Source: Dehalococcoidia bacterium (GTDB lineage Bacteria > Chloroflexota > Dehalococcoidia > Tepidiformales > Tepidiformaceae). From it: a stretch of 64,000 nucleotides of DNA. The DNA is taken from assembly GCA_020853755.1 (NCBI GenBank), contig JADYYG010000026.1, positions 1-64,000 on the forward strand, read 5' to 3'. Each line of letters opens with the position of its first letter. The stretch's first letter is position 1. This document shows positions 33,988-42,495 of this stretch, in pieces. The position numbers were made by a program, and so were the translations under genes. The notes under the pieces are model-generated. The model was not told the DNA's origin and searched no databases. It saw nothing but the letters and a program-made list of their open reading frames with translations.

Positions 33988-34548
33988 GTGGCAGCTCGTG
34001 GCGTTCGCATTTCCGGCGGGAGCGCACGGGGAGTCCCCCTCACCGAACCTCGCGGTGTCCGCCTCAGGCCCACCTCCGGGCTGGTCCGCGAAGCGATTTT
34101 CAACATCCTCGGCGAGCGCGTGAGCGATGCCCGCGTGCTTGATCTCTTTGCAGGGACGGGAGCGCTAGGCATTGAAGCGCTGAGCCGCGGCGCCGCTCAC
34201 GCGACCTTCTACGAAGCCGAACCCGGCGCGGTCACAGCCATCCTCGCGAGCCTCGCCAGGACAGGCTTCAGCGAGTCGGCCACCGTTCTTCGTGGCCGGC
34301 TGCCGGCCGCCCTCTCCGCCGTAACAGCCCAATTCGACATCGTCTTCCTGGATCCGCCGTATGGCGACGAAGCCGCCGAGCCAACCCTCATGGCCGTCGA
34401 CCGCCTCCTCGCGCCCGCCGGCGTGGTCGTCTACGAACACGCGAGCCGGTACAATCCGCCGCAACGTCCAGCGCGGCTCCAGATACTGGACCGCAGGGTG
34501 TACGGCGATACTGCGGTCGCCCTGTACGCCCTCCAGGAGGGTGAATGA
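33988..34548 (+). CDS. rsmD: 16S rRNA (guanine(966)-N(2))-methyltransferase
   Basis: Methylates G966 of 16S rRNA. From the GTG at 33988, two bases after the previous stop, the protein is 186 residues, the normal size; the track ORF reads back into the previous gene. Motifs are the S-adenosylmethionine site 'VLDLFAGTGALGIEALSRGA' and the catalytic 'FLDPPYG', and 'RPTSGLVREAIFNIL' is typical of RsmD. It overlaps coaD by 4 bases, the classic rsmD-coaD arrangement. Confidence 0.95.
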   Translation: MAARGVRISGGSARGVPLTEPRGVRLRPTSGLVREAIFNILGERVSDARVLDLFAGTGALGIEALSRGAAHATFYEAEPGAVTAILASLARTGFSESATVLRGRLPAALSAVTAQFDIVFLDPPYGDEAAEPTLMAVDRLLAPAGVVVYEHASRYNPPQRPARLQILDRRVYGDTAVALYALQEGE

Positions 34549-35027
34549 GGATCGCGATCTACCCGGGTGGTTTCGACCCCGTGACCAACGGCCACCTGGA
34601 TCTGGTGAGCCGCATGACTCACCTGTTCGACCGGGTTGTTGTTGCCGTTGTAAAGGGCCGTGACAAAGGTTCGCTGTTCGAGTGGAGTGAACGCATCGAG
34701 CTTGTCCGCCAGGCGGTCGCCGGGCTCCCCACAGTAGAAGTCGATGGCTTCGACGGACTGATGGTGGAGTATGCCCAACGAAAGGGCGCCGTGGCAGTTG
34801 TCCGCGGTATCCGCGCTGTGAGCGACTTCGAAGCCGAGTTCGACATGGCGATGATGAACCACAAGATGGCCCCCAACATCGAGTCCGTTTACCTCATGGC
34901 GCGGCAGGAACATCTGCTCATCAGCGCCACCCGCATCCGCGAAGTCTCACGGCTCGGCTATGACGTGTCTGACTTCGTCCCAGCACACGTGTGGGCGGCG
35001 CTCCGCCAGAAGTACGGCCAGGAATAA
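34545..35027 (+). CDS. coaD: Phosphopantetheine adenylyltransferase
   Basis: Penultimate step of coenzyme A synthesis, transferring AMP to 4'-phosphopantetheine. The 160-residue product has the nucleotidyltransferase motif 'YPGGFDPVTNGHLDLV' (T/HxGH) and 'LISATRIREVSRLG' (ISSTxxR-like). The ATG overlaps the rsmD stop (ATGA), so the two are translationally coupled. Length and motifs are standard. Confidence 0.97.
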   Translation: MRIAIYPGGFDPVTNGHLDLVSRMTHLFDRVVVAVVKGRDKGSLFEWSERIELVRQAVAGLPTVEVDGFDGLMVEYAQRKGAVAVVRGIRAVSDFEAEFDMAMMNHKMAPNIESVYLMARQEHLLISATRIREVSRLGYDVSDFVPAHVWAALRQKYGQE

Positions 35028-35051
35028 GCAGTGAGCCCGGAAGGGGCCCAC

Positions 35052-35564
35052 ATGGAGATCCTCGACCTCATCGATACGCTCGAGGAACTTGTCATCCAGG
35101 CCCGCAGGCTGCCCGTTGGCGGCAACCTCGTGGTCGACCGCAAGCGGATGCTCGATGTGATCGACCAGATGCGGCTGGCGGTGCCATCGGACCTTCGCCA
35201 GGCGCAACAGGTGCTCGAAACGCGCGAGCAGATCATCACTGATGCACACGAATCAGCACGCGCAACTCTTGATCGGGCGGAAACAGAACGGGAACGCAGA
35301 ATCGAAGAGAATTCGGTTTCGCGGGAGGCTCAGGAGCGCAGCAAGCAACTGCTGATGGATTCCGAGGCAAGAGCCCGCCAGGTGATTGCAGAAGCCGACG
35401 CCACCGCCGCCGCGCACCTCAGCGAGGCCGCCGAGGCAGCAAGCAAACAACTCGATGATGCGGACCAGTACTCACTCGAAGTGCTACGCCGGCTGGAACA
35501 CCAGATTGAGTCGTTTCTCGATTCGATCCGTATCAGCATGGGAGGGCTGCAGGAGAAGCGGTAG
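35052..35564 (+). CDS. Coiled-coil protein (DivIVA/ATPase-subunit-like), function unknown
   Basis: 170 residues from the ATG at 35052, which has GGAAGGGG at good spacing. A short N-terminal part ('MEILDLIDTLEELVIQARRLPVGGNLVVDRK') is followed by a long Ala/Glu/Arg-rich coiled coil (about 55-165). Proteins of this kind often follow coaD in Firmicutes and Chloroflexota and get labels such as DivIVA-like or V-type ATPase subunit H; these reflect the coiled coil rather than a known role. It lies 24 bases after coaD and probably shares its transcript. Confidence 0.75.
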   Translation: MEILDLIDTLEELVIQARRLPVGGNLVVDRKRMLDVIDQMRLAVPSDLRQAQQVLETREQIITDAHESARATLDRAETERERRIEENSVSREAQERSKQLLMDSEARARQVIAEADATAAAHLSEAAEAASKQLDDADQYSLEVLRRLEHQIESFLDSIRISMGGLQEKR

Positions 35565-35645
35565 CGCTGTGTCTCAATCCAGTGCACAATTCGTGTAGCT
35601 CGCGAACGCACCCCTTCGCGGTAAATTTCTTTCCGGAGGGCCTCC

Positions 35646-35900
35646 TTGGCCGAATTCTCAGTGATCAAAGAAACCGAAGCGCCCCGCCCCGCACGCCAGA
35701 CCGGACGGCTTGCGACGCGCATGCGAGAGTACGAAAAGTTCGTCGAAGCAGTAGGGACCGGCAAGGTCGGCAAACTGGTTCCTGCCCGCGGCGAGACTGC
35801 GCGCGGGGTTGCCCTGCGCATTAGCCGCGCAGCAAAGCGCCAGAACAGGGCCAGCGAAACCTGGGTTGTCGACGGTACGGTCTACTTCAAGACTTCCTGA
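35646..35900 (+). CDS. Small basic hypothetical protein (84 aa)
   Basis: A TTG start follows GGAGG. The ribosome binding site and start lie in GGAGGGCCTCCTTG, whose GGAG and CTCC could pair and partly hide the site. The product has a basic central region ('GRLATRMREYEKFVEAVGTGKVGKLVPARGETARGVALRISRAAKRQ') and ends in a predicted strand ('SETWVVDGTVYFKTS'). I do not recognise the family; the pattern suggests a small nucleic-acid-binding protein. A terminator follows 24 bases later, so it is the last gene of the rsmD-coaD unit or a unit of its own. Confidence 0.6.
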   Translation: MAEFSVIKETEAPRPARQTGRLATRMREYEKFVEAVGTGKVGKLVPARGETARGVALRISRAAKRQNRASETWVVDGTVYFKTS

Positions 35901-35924
35901 CCTGCCAGCCGGACACACGAACGA

Positions 35925-35956
35925 AAGGGGCGCCGTAACGGCGCCCCTTCTCTATT
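35925..35956. terminator. Intrinsic terminator between the 84-aa gene and the bactofilin
   Basis: AAGGGGCGCCG-taa-CGGCGCCCCTT forms a perfect 11-base-pair stem, followed by CTCTATT. It lies between converging genes and may act in both directions. Confidence 0.8.
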
Positions 35957-35974
35957 CCGGGCGAGCAAACCGCA

Positions 35975-36631
35975 TTAGTTGCGGTCTGCAGTGGCCCCAT
36001 CTGATGCGACAATCGCGAACGACGGCAGGTCGCGCCGGGTTGTACGGGAGACGGTCCCTGTTTCACGAACTGCTGGCCGTTCTTGCGCTTCTGGTGCAGC
36101 CACTGCACGCGCAGGCGCCGTGCCCGCCGCGACGGTTTCCACAGTGCCCGACAGTGCAGCGCCTTCTTCGACGACCAGGATCGCCGCCTTCAGCGTCCCC
36201 GTGACCTGTGCAGTCGCGGCAAGCAGCAATTTGCCGGAACACACCAGATCACCCTCGAAGCGTCCAAGGATGTGGGCATCGCGAGTCTGGACGCGAGCGC
36301 GGGCGGTCGCATCCTTCTTCACAGTGAAGAGCCCGCGGCAGGTTACTTCGCCGCTGATCTGGCCATCGACGCGCAGATCCTGTTCAGTCTCGAAACGGCC
36401 ATCGAACGAAGAATGCTGGTCGATGACGCTCTCCGAGCGCTGAGAAGCCGTGCGCTCACCGGACTCGCCCTGCGAAGCGGCAGGAGTTTGCACGCCACTC
36501 CGGGCTGGACGAACGGAAAACGACTCCGGCGCATCACCGAACTGGTCGGTTGAATCGGATGCATAACCGGTCTGTTCGTACTGAGCGGCGTCGGGGTAGT
36601 GGGCGTCGCGGGTGTTCTTCTTGATTTGCAT
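35975..36631 (-). CDS. Bactofilin-family protein
   Basis: Bactofilins are small polymer-forming beta-helix proteins of the bacterial cytoskeleton, often linked to cell shape. In this 218-residue product the bactofilin core lies at about 72-160 ('SVIDQHSSFDGRFETEQDLRVDGQISGEVTCRGLFTVKKDA'), with repeating short strands and Gly turns. It is flanked by a disordered N-terminus (about 1-70) and an Ala/Arg/Thr-rich C-terminus (about 165-218). A strong ribosome binding site (GGAAGGAGGG) precedes the ATG, and a promoter-like pair lies at 36695-36723. It is a single-gene unit as far as visible. Confidence 0.9.
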   Translation of the reverse strand: MQIKKNTRDAHYPDAAQYEQTGYASDSTDQFGDAPESFSVRPARSGVQTPAASQGESGERTASQRSESVIDQHSSFDGRFETEQDLRVDGQISGEVTCRGLFTVKKDATARARVQTRDAHILGRFEGDLVCSGKLLLAATAQVTGTLKAAILVVEEGAALSGTVETVAAGTAPARAVAAPEAQERPAVRETGTVSRTTRRDLPSFAIVASDGATADRN

Positions 36632-36694
36632 TGAGCCCTCCTTCCGTCGGCCGGCGAAGGATTCGCGCGGGGAGCGGCGCGGCCGATGGCTTGC

Positions 36695-36723
36695 ACCATA
36701 TTCGCGCCTTCACCCACCGTCCA
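36695..36723 (-). promoter_or_regulatory. Promoter-like sequence of the bactofilin gene
   Basis: Minus-strand TGGACG (36723-36718), 17-base spacer and TATGGT (36700-36695), each matching four of six consensus bases. The predicted start is about 55 bases before the bactofilin ATG. Confidence 0.4.
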
Positions 36724-36797
36724 CCCATGGCGCGCGGAATTTGACGAACGATTTACAGTCACCGTACGGCCGGGACGCGCGGGGTGACCCTCGGGAC

Positions 36798-39242
36798 TCA
36801 GACCACGATGTTGATAAGCCGGTCGGGCACGAAGATCTGCTTCCGCACCGTGCGCCCTTCCACGGCCTGTTGCACGCGGGGAAGCGCCAGGGCGGCCGCG
36901 CGCACGGCCGCCTCCGAGGAACCCGCCGGCAACGACAGGCGGTCGCGAACCTTGCCGTTGACCTGCACCACGATTTCGACTTCATCGTCGTGTGCGAGGG
37001 CACGGTCCGCTACGGGCCAGGCCTGTGTGTGGACGCTGTAGCCGTTGCCCAGGCGCTCCCAGAGTTCCTCGGTGATGTGCGGCGCAAGCGGCGCGGTCAG
37101 GAGGACGGCGGTGCGAACGCCTTCGTCCCACGCGGCGCGGTCCACGCTGCCCGCCTCACGAGCTCGCTGGAGGGCACTGGAGTGCTCCATCAGCCGCGAA
37201 ATCATCGTGTTGAAGCGGAACTCCTCCACCTCCTCCGTGACCGCGACGATGGTCTTGTGCGTCGCCCGGCGCAGCTCCCTGGTCGCCGGCGCGTCAGGCA
37301 GGTCAATCAGCGACGGCGGCTCGACCACGAGCGACCAGAGGCGGTTCAGCCAGCGCGAGATGCCCGACATCCCGGTCGGGTTGTACGGCCCGCCCTGGTC
37401 CCACGGCCCGACGAACATGAGCTGGCAGCGGAAGCAATCGGCGCCCCACTTCTCCACCTGGTCGTCGGGCGCCACCACATTGCCGCGGCTCTTCGACATA
37501 CGGTTGCCATCAGGCCCAAGAACAACGCCCTGGTTGAAAAGCCGCGCCATCGGCTCATCACCTTCGACAAGGCCCATGTCGCGTGCGGCCTTCCAGAAGA
37601 AGCGCGTGTAGAGCAGGTGCATCACGGCGTGTTCGGCGCCGCCCGTGTACTGGTCCACAGGGAACCATTTCCGCGCAGCCTCGGCGGAGAACGGCCGCTC
37701 CGGGTTGTGCGGGTCCGCGTAGCGCATCTGGTACCAGCTCGAACACATGAAGGTGTCGAGGGTGTCTGTCTCCCGGCGGGCCGGTCCAGAGCAGTTCGGA
37801 CACGGCACATTCACCCACTCTTCGGAAAGCGTCAGCGGGGACTGGCCGGTGGGCATGAACTGCACCTTCTCAGGCAGCACCACGGGCAGGTCACTATCCG
37901 GCACCGGTTGCGTGCCGCACTTCGCGCAGTGAATAAACGGGAGCGGCGCTCCCCAGAATCGTTGGCGGGAGACGGACCAGTCGCGCAGGCGATAGGTCAC
38001 CGCGCCTTTGCCGAGCCCTCGCTCCTCGGCGTACGCCACGACCTTCGCCACGGCCTCAGCCTCAGGCGTGCCGTCGAACGGCCCCGAATTCGCCATGGCC
38101 GTCCCGTGAGGGAACGCAGCCGCGATCGGCGTCGTTATGTCGACATTCGGGTGCGTGTAGACCGGGATAACCTCGAGGCCGTACTTGCGGGCGAACGCGA
38201 AGTCGCGCTCGTCGTGGGCCGGGACTGCCATAATCGCGCCGGTGCCGTAGGTGACGAGCACGTAGTCCGCGATCCAGATGGGCACGTGCGCGCCGTTGAA
38301 CGGGTTAACTGCGTACGCCCCGGTGAAGACGCCCGTCTTCTCGCGCTCGGTCGAGAGGCGGTCGATCTCGCTCGCCCGGGCTGTGGCCGCTACATAGTCG
38401 TCCACCGCCGCCCGTTGCCCGCCGGTGGTAATACGCTCAACGAGCGGGTGCTCCGGGGCGATGACCATGAACGTCGCGCCAAAGACGGTATCGGGACGCG
38501 TCGTGAATACAGTGAGCGGCTCCGTTGCGCCCGGGACATCAACCTTGAAATCGAGGTGCGCCCCTTCGGAGCGGCCAATCCAGTTGCGCTGCATGTTACG
38601 AATACGCTCCGGCCACTCGATGCCGTCGTAGCGCAGGAGTTCCTCGGCGTAGGCGGTGATCTTGAAGAACCACTGCCGCATCATCTTCCGCTGGACCACG
38701 TCGTCCGACCGCTCACAGCGGCCATCGACGACCTGCTCGTTGGCGAGGACCGTCTGGCAGCCGGGGCACCAGTTCGCGAGCGACTCGGCCTGGTAGGCGA
38801 GGCCATGCTTGTAGAACTGCAGGAACCACCACTGGGTCCACTTGTAGTACTCGGGGTCGCTGGTCACCACCTCGCGGTCCCAGTCGAAGCTTGCGCCCAT
38901 CAAGCGGAGCTGGCCGCGCATCCGGTCGATGTTCTGGTAGGTCCACTCCCTGGGGTCGATGCCACGCTTGATGGCGGCATTCTCAGCCGGCAGGCCGAAG
39001 GCGTCGAAGCCCATCGGGAACATCACGTTGTGGCCGAGCATTCGCCGGTATCGCGCGCCCACGTCGCTCGGGGCCATGGCATACCAGTGACCGGTGTGGA
39101 GGTCGCCCGACGGGTACGGGAACATGGTGAGGGCGTACCACTTCGGGCGCGGATCATCGTCGGGGGCGGCGTAGAGCCGAGTCTCCTCCCAGCGCGCCCG
39201 CCACTTCGGTTCAATCACATGGGGTTCATAACGATCGGCCAC
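36798..39242 (-). CDS. leuS: Leucine--tRNA ligase
   Basis: Class I synthetase that charges and proofreads tRNA-Leu. The 814-residue product shows the HIGH region 'YPSGDLHTGHWYAM', the CP1 editing domain with 'TVFTTRPDTVFGATFMVIA' and the KMSKS loop 'GNRMSKSRGNVV', plus the C-terminal domain ending 'IFVPDRLINIVV'. Length is normal. The GTG at 39242 has GAGGTGA at good spacing. The gene stands alone with a 247-base structured leader (see entries at 39270 and 39325). Confidence 0.97.
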   Translation of the reverse strand: MADRYEPHVIEPKWRARWEETRLYAAPDDDPRPKWYALTMFPYPSGDLHTGHWYAMAPSDVGARYRRMLGHNVMFPMGFDAFGLPAENAAIKRGIDPREWTYQNIDRMRGQLRLMGASFDWDREVVTSDPEYYKWTQWWFLQFYKHGLAYQAESLANWCPGCQTVLANEQVVDGRCERSDDVVQRKMMRQWFFKITAYAEELLRYDGIEWPERIRNMQRNWIGRSEGAHLDFKVDVPGATEPLTVFTTRPDTVFGATFMVIAPEHPLVERITTGGQRAAVDDYVAATARASEIDRLSTEREKTGVFTGAYAVNPFNGAHVPIWIADYVLVTYGTGAIMAVPAHDERDFAFARKYGLEVIPVYTHPNVDITTPIAAAFPHGTAMANSGPFDGTPEAEAVAKVVAYAEERGLGKGAVTYRLRDWSVSRQRFWGAPLPFIHCAKCGTQPVPDSDLPVVLPEKVQFMPTGQSPLTLSEEWVNVPCPNCSGPARRETDTLDTFMCSSWYQMRYADPHNPERPFSAEAARKWFPVDQYTGGAEHAVMHLLYTRFFWKAARDMGLVEGDEPMARLFNQGVVLGPDGNRMSKSRGNVVAPDDQVEKWGADCFRCQLMFVGPWDQGGPYNPTGMSGISRWLNRLWSLVVEPPSLIDLPDAPATRELRRATHKTIVAVTEEVEEFRFNTMISRLMEHSSALQRAREAGSVDRAAWDEGVRTAVLLTAPLAPHITEELWERLGNGYSVHTQAWPVADRALAHDDEVEIVVQVNGKVRDRLSLPAGSSEAAVRAAALALPRVQQAVEGRTVRKQIFVPDRLINIVV

Positions 39243-39269
39243 GACCGGTCACCTCGCTTGGGTCATTCG

Positions 39270-39295
39270 AAAACACAGAGCAGGCGTGCCTGCCC
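39270..39295 (-). terminator. Terminator-like hairpin in the leuS leader
   Basis: On the minus strand GGGCAGG-CACG-CCTGCTC forms a seven-base-pair stem with one G-T pair, followed by TGTGTTTT. It lies about 28 bases before the leuS start, so it could act as an attenuator. No gene on this strand ends here except, further upstream, the mgtC-like operon. Confidence 0.45.
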
Positions 39296-39324
39296 GCGAA
39301 AAGCTTGCTGGTCCGGGAAAGGAC

Positions 39325-39350
39325 GCCCCGCCGGCTATGCGCCGCGGGGC
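39325..39350 (-). other. GC-rich stem-loop in the leuS leader
   Basis: GCCCCG(C)CGGC-tatgc-GCCGCGGGGC is a ten-base-pair stem with one bulged base, adjacent to GCGTCC on the minus strand. It lies between the mgtC-like gene and leuS. It may be the terminator of the upstream operon, without a T-run, or part of a leuS leader structure. T-box consensus elements were looked for and not found. Confidence 0.4.
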
Positions 39351-39489
39351 CGGAGAAGGGCGAGGCCGTACGGTGGATGCCCTGGCGACGGGGTGTACGG
39401 ACCGAAATTCACAGGCAATCGCCCTCGCGACAGATTGGCACGCACATGGCATGCCAGGTTGCCATCGTAGCCGAGCGCGCCCGGTTCCG

Positions 39490-39966
39490 TCACCGTCCTG
39501 CTTCGGGCGATGGGCCGCCACTGTCCTGCGCTGAACCAGCACGCGCCTTCCGGCGAGCCTTCGACCGCGCCAGCAGCCGGTCGGAGACTGGCGAAAGTTC
39601 GAGGACAGCGATGATGGTGACCGTACTCAGGAGGGCCAGCAGCCAGAGCTGCGAGGCTACCACAAGGCCCACTGCAGCGATTGCCCAGACGGTCGCCGCG
39701 GTGGTCACACCCTTGACGCTGGCGCCGCGCTGGAACACGAGCCCCGCTCCGAGGAACCCGATCCCCTGGACCACGCCGGCGGCGACACGCGTATCTCCGA
39801 GTGAGGCGCTCATCTGGCCGAACAGCGCTGCTCCGCCGCAGACGATCGCGGTCGTCCGAATCCCGGCTTCGTGGCCGCGAAATTCGCGCTCCAACCCGAC
39901 GGCTGCGCCGAGGCCGAGCGCGTAGAGCACCCAGAGGAACAGTTCGAGTTGTTCGCGCTCACTCAT
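39490..39966 (-). CDS. MgtC/SapB-family membrane protein
   Basis: 158 residues from the ATG at 39966, which overlaps the previous stop (ATGA). Four to five membrane helices are visible, with the family signature 'GAAVGLEREFRGHEAGIRTTAIVCGGAALFGQM' and 'GVVQGIGFLGAGLVFQRGASVKGVTTAATVWAIAAVGL'. MgtC-like proteins are linked to growth at low magnesium and to control of membrane ATPase activity; the shorter forms without the soluble C-terminal domain, as here, are widespread with no fixed role. It is the last gene of the long minus-strand run. Confidence 0.92.
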   Translation of the reverse strand: MSEREQLELFLWVLYALGLGAAVGLEREFRGHEAGIRTTAIVCGGAALFGQMSASLGDTRVAAGVVQGIGFLGAGLVFQRGASVKGVTTAATVWAIAAVGLVVASQLWLLALLSTVTIIAVLELSPVSDRLLARSKARRKARAGSAQDSGGPSPEAGR

Positions 39967-40514
39967 TTGGCCGCCCGGTAATGCGCGACCACCAGGGTTT
40001 CGAAGTTCCTGGCGCGGGAGCATTCACGGCAGGTGAGGTACCAGACCCACGTTTCGTCCGGCTTTCTGCCGAACCGCAGTCGCGCTTCCTGAGCCGTGCT
40101 GTCCACGGCCTTGCCGAGACTGCCGAGCGGGGCATCGAGCAGCCTCGTGTAGACGAATCCTCCCGGGCGAACCACACCGTCGCCGTCGCGGGCGCCCTCG
40201 ACCTCGAGCATAATCGGCCGACGGAACTTGCCCGAGCCGTTGAGGAGCATCGCGTCTTCCGGGACGGTGGCGCCGAGGGCCTCGGCTCGCGCCCGCAGTT
40301 CGTCTCGCACCTTGTCATACCCGACTGGCACGCCCAGTACAGCGTTGGTCATCGCTTTCACGAACGTGATATCGGTCCAGTCGCTCTCCGCATGGTCCCA
40401 GTCAGCCGGGTCCAACACCGGGCAATCACACGGACCAACGGACTCTTCGGGCACATCCTCTTTGCGGACGGGCAGACCGGAGTCATCGAGCTTCACGCGG
40501 CGGCGCTGAGTCAT
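39963..40514 (-). CDS. Hypothetical protein with two Cys pairs, possible zinc-binding
   Basis: 183 residues from the ATG at 40514; the track ORF extends upstream into the GH13 gene. Four cysteines are arranged as C29-x-C31 ('GPCDCPVLDPADWD') and C162-x2-C165 ('LTCRECSRARNF'), which could form one zinc site. The middle has a Trp/Asp-rich segment ('DWDHAESDWTDITFVKAM'). I do not recognise the family. It lies 26 bases after the glucosidase gene and overlaps the mgtC-like gene by four bases, so it is expressed with them. Confidence 0.7.
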   Translation of the reverse strand: MTQRRRVKLDDSGLPVRKEDVPEESVGPCDCPVLDPADWDHAESDWTDITFVKAMTNAVLGVPVGYDKVRDELRARAEALGATVPEDAMLLNGSGKFRRPIMLEVEGARDGDGVVRPGGFVYTRLLDAPLGSLGKAVDSTAQEARLRFGRKPDETWVWYLTCRECSRARNFETLVVAHYRAAK

Positions 40515-40540
40515 GGCAGGAGGATAGCGCAGCCCGCGCG

Positions 40541-42148
40541 TTAGAGGACGACTGCGGCCCCGAACGGACCTACCGTCACGGAGCTTTCGCAGCGTGTCCC
40601 TTCTTCTGCTGCGATCGTCGAAAGGATGACCGATCCGGGCCGCCTGAGCGGCACAACAACCGCGGCGCCAGAGGTGTTCACCACGACGGTGGCTGTTTCG
40701 GGCCCGGCGAATCGCTCGAATGCGAACACGCCTGCCGGTGCGTCGATCTCCCGGTAAGCGCCCTCGCAGAGGACGGGAGTGCTCTTTCGAAGCCAGATCG
40801 CCCGGCGAGTGAGCGCGAGCAGCGAGTCGCTCTGCGCACTGGCGTCCTGAACGTTCCGGTCGACCCTTCCGTACGGCAGCCACGGCTCCACGGTGGAGAA
40901 GCCGCGCCCGGGCGACTGGTCCCACTGCATCGGCGTACGTTCCGGGTCGCGCCCCGTGGTTCGGAAACGTGCCGGGTCCTGTAGGCGTTCTTCTGGGACG
41001 TCGACGTCCTCCATGCCGATCTCCTCGCCATAGTAGAGGAACGGCGTATTCCGAAGAGCCAACAACATGACGGTGGCTGCCCGGGCACGAGCCGCGCCGT
41101 GTCCGTCCTCATTGTTGCGGGAGATAAACCGGGACCGGTCGTGGTTGGCCAGGGCGTAGCACGGTTGGGCCCCCGGGGGCAGGGTTGCCTCGGCGTTGTG
41201 CACGATTCTTCGCAGCGTCTCCGCCTCCCACGGCGTGTGGACAGGTTCGTGCTCGTGGATGAACTGGAAGTTGAACGCGAGGTGCAACCCCGGCTCTTCG
41301 TCGGAGCCGTAGTAGTCCGCCACCTCCTGCGAGGTCCCGAAGACCTCTCCGACGGCAACCCGTGCCTCGTATTCGTCGAACACCTTGCGGATGCGCTTCA
41401 CGGCAGGATAGACATCGGGGTAGTTGCGGTTGTTCACCCAGAGCTGGCGGCTGACGCGCGGTCCGTCGGGCGTCCAATCCGGGTTGGGCGGGTTATCCGC
41501 CAGGTTCGGCTCCTTCACAATGCCGCCCATCACGTCGATCCGGAACCCGTCGATGCCGCGTTCGAACCAGAAGCGCAGAACGTCGTGCATCGCCCGCTCG
41601 ACTTCCGGGTTGCGCCAGTTCAGGTCCGGCTGCTCGCGCAGAAACGAGTGGAGGTAGTACTCGCCGGTCGTCTCATCGAGCGTCCAGGCCGGGCCGCCGA
41701 ACGATCCGCGCCAGTTGTTCGGCAATGACCCATCGGGCTTCGCGGGCCGCCAGTAATACCAGTCGCGCTTCGGGTTGTCGCGGGAGGAACGGGATTCGAT
41801 GAACCACGGGTGCTGGTCAGAGCTGTGGTTCGGAACCCAGTCCAGCAGGACCTTGATTCCGCGCTTGTGACATTCCGCGATGAGCCGGTCCATCGTCTCG
41901 AGCGTGCCGAACGCCGGGTCGACACCGCAGTAGTCCGAGACGTCGTAGCCGAAGTCCGTCATCGGCGACGGGAAAGTCGGCGAGAACCAGAGAGCGTCGA
42001 TGCCGAGGGACTGTTCGGTGCCGTCGTTCAGGTAGTCGAGGCGCTGGATGATGCCCTCGAGGTCACCGATCCCGTCGCCGTTGCTGTCCTGGAAGCTGCG
42101 CGGGTAAATCTGGTAGACGACCGCGTCCCGCCACCATTCGCGGCTCAC
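40541..42148 (-). CDS. GH13 alpha-glucosidase (oligo-1,6-glucosidase/trehalose-type)
   Basis: 535-residue glycoside hydrolase family 13 enzyme, probably cytoplasmic (no signal peptide), releasing glucose from short alpha-glucosides. Motifs: 'WWRDAVVYQIYPRSFQDSNGDGIGDLEGI' at the start, 'DWVPNHSSDQHPWF', nucleophile D205 ('GFRIDVMGG'), acid/base E268 ('VAVGEVFG') and the stabilising pair H336-D337 ('ALANHDRSR'). Linkage preference cannot be settled from the sequence. It overlaps the upstream 115-residue gene by four bases. Confidence 0.93.
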   Translation of the reverse strand: MSREWWRDAVVYQIYPRSFQDSNGDGIGDLEGIIQRLDYLNDGTEQSLGIDALWFSPTFPSPMTDFGYDVSDYCGVDPAFGTLETMDRLIAECHKRGIKVLLDWVPNHSSDQHPWFIESRSSRDNPKRDWYYWRPAKPDGSLPNNWRGSFGGPAWTLDETTGEYYLHSFLREQPDLNWRNPEVERAMHDVLRFWFERGIDGFRIDVMGGIVKEPNLADNPPNPDWTPDGPRVSRQLWVNNRNYPDVYPAVKRIRKVFDEYEARVAVGEVFGTSQEVADYYGSDEEPGLHLAFNFQFIHEHEPVHTPWEAETLRRIVHNAEATLPPGAQPCYALANHDRSRFISRNNEDGHGAARARAATVMLLALRNTPFLYYGEEIGMEDVDVPEERLQDPARFRTTGRDPERTPMQWDQSPGRGFSTVEPWLPYGRVDRNVQDASAQSDSLLALTRRAIWLRKSTPVLCEGAYREIDAPAGVFAFERFAGPETATVVVNTSGAAVVVPLRRPGSVILSTIAAEEGTRCESSVTVGPFGAAVVL

Positions 42149-42492
42149 TTCCCGAGAGCCGCCTGGACGGCCGCGATGAGGTCGGGCCGCGTCGCGAGCA
42201 GTGCGTGCGAGATGTAGCTGACCGCTTCGATCGGGTGACCCTTGGCGAGGCGATCCTGGAGATAGGCCTCGCCGGCGGCCTGCGCGGCGAGCGCGCGAAA
42301 CTCGTCGCCGTCCTCAGCACCGACTTCGGAGGCCAGTTGCTTCGCCGCCGGATCGTTCAGGAGGATAGCGACCTCCTTGGCGTGGTTCGGCGGGAGCGAG
42401 ACGAGGAAGTTCGCCTGTGTGGCGCCCCAGATCTCGGTGCCGACGCCGATGCTTTGGAACATCACGGCGCCAGTCGTTTCGGTGGTAGTCAC
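42145..42492 (-). CDS. Hypothetical protein (115 aa)
   Basis: GTG start at 42492, three bases after argG; the stop overlaps the GH13 start (ATGA), so it is translationally tied to both neighbours. The protein is mostly helical with an Ala-rich second half ('DEFRALAAQAAGEAYLQDRLAKGHPIEAVSYISHALLATRPD'). I recognise no domain. The overlap with conserved genes and normal codon use support it as real. The conserved-looking N-terminus starts at 'MFQSIGVGTEIWG', so an ATG at codon 11 is an alternative start. Confidence 0.7.
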   Translation of the reverse strand: MTTTETTGAVMFQSIGVGTEIWGATQANFLVSLPPNHAKEVAILLNDPAAKQLASEVGAEDGDEFRALAAQAAGEAYLQDRLAKGHPIEAVSYISHALLATRPDLIAAVQAALGK

Positions 42493-42495
42493 AGC

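Noticed and set aside
36612-39470. 952-residue plus-strand ORF on the track
   Set aside because: It is antisense to leuS over its whole length, has low-complexity Arg/Val/Gly/His-rich composition typical of shadow frames in GC-rich DNA, and matches no family.
39243-39489. T-box riboswitch upstream of leuS
   Set aside because: A GC-rich stem followed by GCGTCCTTT resembled the end of a T-box, but the conserved GGGTGGNACCGCG and a plausible specifier loop were not found. Kept only as an undefined structured leader.
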